A stretch of DNA of 7,343 nucleotides, taken from contig JAJNBK010000010.1 of assembly GCA_021155845.1 (NCBI GenBank), forward strand, positions 1-7,343. The letters are read 5' to 3'. The translations under genes were made by a program, and so were the position numbers. Shown in pieces: positions 5,263-7,343 of the stretch (its first letter is position 1; each line of letters starts with the position of its first letter). The notes beneath the pieces were generated by a model. The model had not been told where the DNA came from. It did not search any database and saw nothing but the letters and a program-made list of their open reading frames with translations. This DNA is from Nitrososphaeraceae archaeon (GTDB lineage: Archaea; Thermoproteota; Nitrososphaeria; Nitrososphaerales; Nitrososphaeraceae).

Positions 5263-5565
5263 GTGTTATTGCCAAAATATTGCTCCGTTAGAGTAAATGG
5301 GAGGGATTGTTATATGCCATCCTCTTACATTGTTTCCATAGCATCTCTAAAGGAAGAATATATGATAGGTGTGGTATGTAATGATCATAGAGATAGATTA
5401 GAAGAACGAATTAGAGTTATGCAATTGGAAGGGAATGTCCCGATGGGCACTATAAAAATTCTTCCTACTACGATCATATCAACGAATTGTATAAAAGGTA
5501 CAGACGAAGATCGTATGGAGGTATCTTCAAAGCGAGGAATTACTCTGCCAGACAATGATGCTTAA
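5263..5565 (+). CDS. Conserved-looking 100-aa protein with a candidate zinc site
   Basis: The product begins at a GTG (5263) placed about 24 bases after a TATA box. An in-frame TTG at 5269 would shorten it by two residues. Residues 5-42 form a compact unit: YCSVRVNGRDC, a Pro-Ser-Ser-Tyr turn, a beta strand (YIVSIA), then YMIGVVCNDH. The spacing C7-x8-C16-x22-C39-x2-H42 would give four zinc ligands, as in small treble-clef or zinc-ribbon-like proteins that share a CxxxxxGxxC...CxxH layout. A helix follows (about 43-56) with LEERIRVMQLEG, then VPMGTIKILPTTII (59-72), a further Cys (C76) and a polar tail. There is no signal peptide, so it is probably cytosolic. The role is unknown; a nucleic-acid or protein-binding zinc module is a guess. 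It converges with the reductase gene, sharing an intergenic hairpin. Confidence 0.72.
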   Translation: MLLPKYCSVRVNGRDCYMPSSYIVSIASLKEEYMIGVVCNDHRDRLEERIRVMQLEGNVPMGTIKILPTTIISTNCIKGTDEDRMEVSSKRGITLPDNDA

Positions 5566-5600
5566 AGTCATTTCACAAAAACAATAACATTAACTTTATC

Positions 5601-5633
5601 GGACATATCAAATAGAGGCTATTTGACATGTCC
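5601..5633 (-). terminator. 15-bp hairpin between convergent genes
   Basis: GGACAT and TCAAATAG (5601-5606 and 5608-5615) pair with CTATTTGA and ATGTCC (5619-5626 and 5628-5633) around a 3-base loop. The one odd position is G-U in the minus-strand RNA but A-C in the plus-strand RNA, favouring the reductase transcript. A T-rich stretch (minus strand, about 5574-5582) lies about 18 bases past it. It may also stop the plus-strand gene, which ends 35 bases before it. Confidence 0.65.
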
Positions 5634-5720
5634 TCAATAAAATCACAAGAGCTATATTGCAAACATTTACTCTAAATTTTATATTTAAGAATAGTTTATG
5701 CTGTTTTTCTAAGATGTTAA

Positions 5721-6707
5721 TCATGGCAGTTTTAATATCTGAGGATTTACAAGGTATAATGGTTCTGTCCCATTTAATATATTGAGCAGATTTTCAGCAG
5801 CCACTCTGGCCATTTTAGATCGGATCTGAGATGTCGCGCTACCGATATGGGGTAGAATTATTACATTGTTCATTCTCAATAGAGGACTAGAAGTGCATAT
5901 TGGTTCCATTTCATAAACATCAAGACCTGCGCCTGCAATCCATCTATTTCTTAATGCTTTTATTAAAGCCCTCTGGTCAATGATCTGCCCCCGTGAAGTG
6001 TTAATTATGAATGCTGTGTTTTTCATTTTTCTAAATTTTACTTCATTAAAGAAATGAAAACTATGCTTGTTTAGATTTGCATGTACTGACAGAAAGTCGC
6101 TTTCTTTTAGAAGTTTGTTAATATCAACGTAATTTGCAATCGGATCATCTAATTGGTTAATTATGCGATGTCGGTTATGATATAATATCTTCATATTAAA
6201 TCCTTTAGCTCGCCTTGCCACGGCGCTGCCAATTCTGCCTAATCCAAAAATTCCTAACGTCATTCCGTTAACATCTGATCCTAAAAATAATTTGGGCATC
6301 CATCCATATTTCCATTGTTTTTTTCTGACAAATTTATCCGCTTCAACAAGTCTGCGTGCTAACGAAAGAATAAGGGCAAATGTTAGATCAGCTGTGGATT
6401 CAGTAAGGATATCCGACGTGTACGTGACATATATTCCTCTTCTGTTTGCTTCTTCTATATCGATGTGATCATAGCCTGTGCTATATGAGCTTATTACTTT
6501 GAGATTAGGTCCTGCTGCATCCATAATTTCTCCGTCTATTGTATCTGATAGCGTGCACAGAATTGCATCCATCCCACGTATATTGCTAAGAATCTCTTTT
6601 TTCGTCGGTGGACTTGGTTTTTTATTAACCGTTATGTCACATTCTTTTGATAAAATTGAAAGGGCTGGCTCTGGTATTATTCTTGTTACATAGACTTTTT
6701 TTTTCAT
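5721..6707 (-). CDS. Glyoxylate/hydroxypyruvate reductase (GyaR-type D-2-hydroxyacid dehydrogenase)
   Basis: The 328-residue cytosolic enzyme is full length. It would reduce glyoxylate to glycolate and hydroxypyruvate to D-glycerate with NAD(P)H. The split substrate domain (about 1-98 and 290-328) includes YSTGYDHID (75-83). The Rossmann domain has TLGIFGLGRIG with GxGxxG at G155, G157 and G160. After its second strand comes YHNRHR (176-181); Arg at this point, as in archaeal GyaR's Y-x-S-R-x-R, suggests NADPH preference. The catalytic triad is present: R239 in NTSRG, E268 in DVYEMEP and H287 in LPHIGSAT. TSDILTESTADLTFALIL (97-114) and RRLVEADKFVR (118-128) match archaeal glyoxylate reductases closely. 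One oddity is SVHANLNKHS (207-216), where relatives have S-L-H-x-P-L-T. ATG 6707 is the only start, since an in-frame TGA lies just upstream. A TATA-like TTATAAATT (6743-6751) predicts a short leader. It is monocistronic and divergent from the ATPase gene. Confidence 0.95.
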   Translation of the reverse strand: MKKKVYVTRIIPEPALSILSKECDITVNKKPSPPTKKEILSNIRGMDAILCTLSDTIDGEIMDAAGPNLKVISSYSTGYDHIDIEEANRRGIYVTYTSDILTESTADLTFALILSLARRLVEADKFVRKKQWKYGWMPKLFLGSDVNGMTLGIFGLGRIGSAVARRAKGFNMKILYHNRHRIINQLDDPIANYVDINKLLKESDFLSVHANLNKHSFHFFNEVKFRKMKNTAFIINTSRGQIIDQRALIKALRNRWIAGAGLDVYEMEPICTSSPLLRMNNVIILPHIGSATSQIRSKMARVAAENLLNILNGTEPLYLVNPQILKLP

Positions 6708-6742
6708 AGCTCAGTCATCATATTCTATTCATCTTGCTAATC

Positions 6743-6751
6743 AATTTATAA
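6743..6751 (-). promoter_or_regulatory. TATA box of the reductase gene
   Basis: The minus strand reads TTATAAATT, centred 40 bases before ATG 6707. This predicts a start near 6720 and a leader of about 13 bases. Confidence 0.5.
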
Positions 6752-6778
6752 CATGTAGTACTATCTGCCGTCGTTTTG

Positions 6779-6802
6779 AATAGTCTATGATCATAGACTA
6801 TT
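6779..6802. promoter_or_regulatory. Perfect 24-bp palindrome between divergent promoters, probable operator
   Basis: AATAGTCTATGA is followed directly by its exact reverse complement, giving a 24-base palindrome with no spacer, centred on GATC. It lies about 28 bases from the reductase TATA box on one side and about 26 bases from the ATPase TATA box on the other. A perfect palindrome this long is very unlikely by chance (about 4^-12 per position). The placement suits a homodimeric regulator acting on both genes. The half-site octamer CATAGACT occurs again at 6689-6696, inside the first codons of the reductase. Confidence 0.65.
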
Positions 6803-6828
6803 TTAGCATTTGATTTTTGCAAGTACAT

Positions 6829-6835
6829 CTATAAT
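6829..6835 (+). promoter_or_regulatory. TATA box of the AAA+ ATPase gene
   Basis: CTATAAT is centred 27 bases before ATG 6859, the standard archaeal spacing for a leaderless transcript. Confidence 0.6.
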
Positions 6836-6858
6836 GCCCTTAAATTGATTATAGGGGT

Positions 6859-7343
6859 ATGTGTCCAGGCAATGAACTGCCAATAGGCGTAAAAGAAACA
6901 GAAATAGAAACAAAAAGTGTGTTTTCTGAAAATATTGAATATTCAATGTCCGATCAACTTTTTAATAATATCGTAGGGTATAATGACGTAAAAAAATTAT
7001 TCAGAATGTCATTATCTTCTGAAAAACCGGTTCATGTTTTGCTAGTCGGTCCTCCTGCATCTGCTAAGACACTTTTTATGTTAGAATGTATCAAACTGGA
7101 ACGATCATTTTTTACACTCGGTAGTCACAGCACAAAGTCAGGAATGATAGATTATCTTTTCAAAGATCGTCCGAGATATCTTATTGTAGATGAGATAGAA
7201 CATATGCCAATGAAAGATCAAACGGCGCTTTTGAGTTTGATGGAAACAGGTATTATAGCCGAAACAAAATATCAAAAGACTCGCAATACACAAATGAAAA
7301 CATGGGTCTTTGCAACCAGCAATGGCACAGAACGTATGTTGAC
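6859..7343 (+). CDS. AAA+ ATPase (MoxR/MCM/RuvB-like), N-terminal part
   Basis: The gene opens at ATG 6859 and leaves the window at the right edge after 161 codons. A short polar N-terminus (1-30) precedes NNIVGYNDVKKLF (36-48), the start of the AAA+ core. Walker A is GPPASAKT (64-71), of the G-x-P-G-x-A-K-T type seen in MoxR and MCM-like ATPases, but with Ala-Ser replacing the usual Gly-x. Walker B is YLIVDEIEHM (107-116) with D111 and E112. LLSLMETGIIAETKYQKTR (124-142) is the helix and hairpin that follow in this group, and FATSN (151-155) carries sensor 1 Asn155. The second half, with the arginine finger, sensor 2 and any C-terminal domain, is missing, so the subfamily and substrate cannot be fixed. 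Such ATPases remodel proteins or DNA in the cytoplasm. The ATG is supported by a TATA box 27 bases upstream. It is divergent from the reductase across a 24-bp palindrome. Confidence 0.9.
   Translation, partial: MCPGNELPIGVKETEIETKSVFSENIEYSMSDQLFNNIVGYNDVKKLFRMSLSSEKPVHVLLVGPPASAKTLFMLECIKLERSFFTLGSHSTKSGMIDYLFKDRPRYLIVDEIEHMPMKDQTALLSLMETGIIAETKYQKTRNTQMKTWVFATSNGTERML

Noticed and set aside
6478..6693. Plus-strand 71-aa open frame
   Set aside because: It lies entirely antisense to the well-supported reductase gene.
1..7343. CRISPR array, insertion sequence, attachment site or prophage
   Set aside because: No regularly spaced repeats of suitable length, no transposase or integrase frame, and no flanking terminal repeats were found.

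Overview
The window most likely comes from an ammonia-oxidising archaeon of the Nitrososphaerota (Thaumarchaeota). Its low G+C content and long intergenic stretches fit the Nitrososphaera/Nitrosocosmicus side of that phylum. The evidence is a secreted blue-copper (cupredoxin) protein, an N-glycosylation-rich secreted protein, an archaeal GyaR-type hydroxyacid dehydrogenase, a MoxR/MCM-like AAA+ ATPase, and TATA-like boxes 24-27 bp before several start codons with no Shine-Dalgarno, which is the leaderless archaeal pattern. The lineage is inferred from gene style only; no marker gene or RNA gene is present.

Layout from left to right. The N-terminal half of a cation diffusion facilitator (CDF) metal transporter runs off the left edge on the minus strand (1-469). 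It is divergent from a plastocyanin-like copper protein (930-1313, plus). A gene-free stretch follows, then a small secreted Gly/Asn/Thr-rich protein with 27-bp tandem repeats (2280-2621, minus). Next is an 83-aa two-helix protein that weakly resembles small ferritin-like proteins (3159-3410, plus). From about 3411 to 5262 the DNA is very AT-rich and gene-poor. It holds a 60-aa candidate gene (4292-4474), two possible small or decayed ORFs, several hairpins and microsatellites. The right end is denser: a 100-aa protein with a C-x8-C...C-x2-H candidate zinc site (5263-5565, plus), a convergent glyoxylate/hydroxypyruvate reductase (5721-6707, minus), and the start of an AAA+ ATPase (6859 to the right edge, plus).

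The most striking non-coding signal is a perfect 24-bp palindrome at 6779-6802. It sits midway between the divergent promoters of the reductase and the ATPase and looks like a shared operator. Convergent or isolated genes tend to end in hairpins, and G-U pairs in several of these show which strand is transcribed. Clear or probable genes cover only about 46% of the window. No tRNA, rRNA, CRISPR array, transposase or phage gene was seen. No multi-gene system can be shown; the window is mostly single genes with their own promoters.
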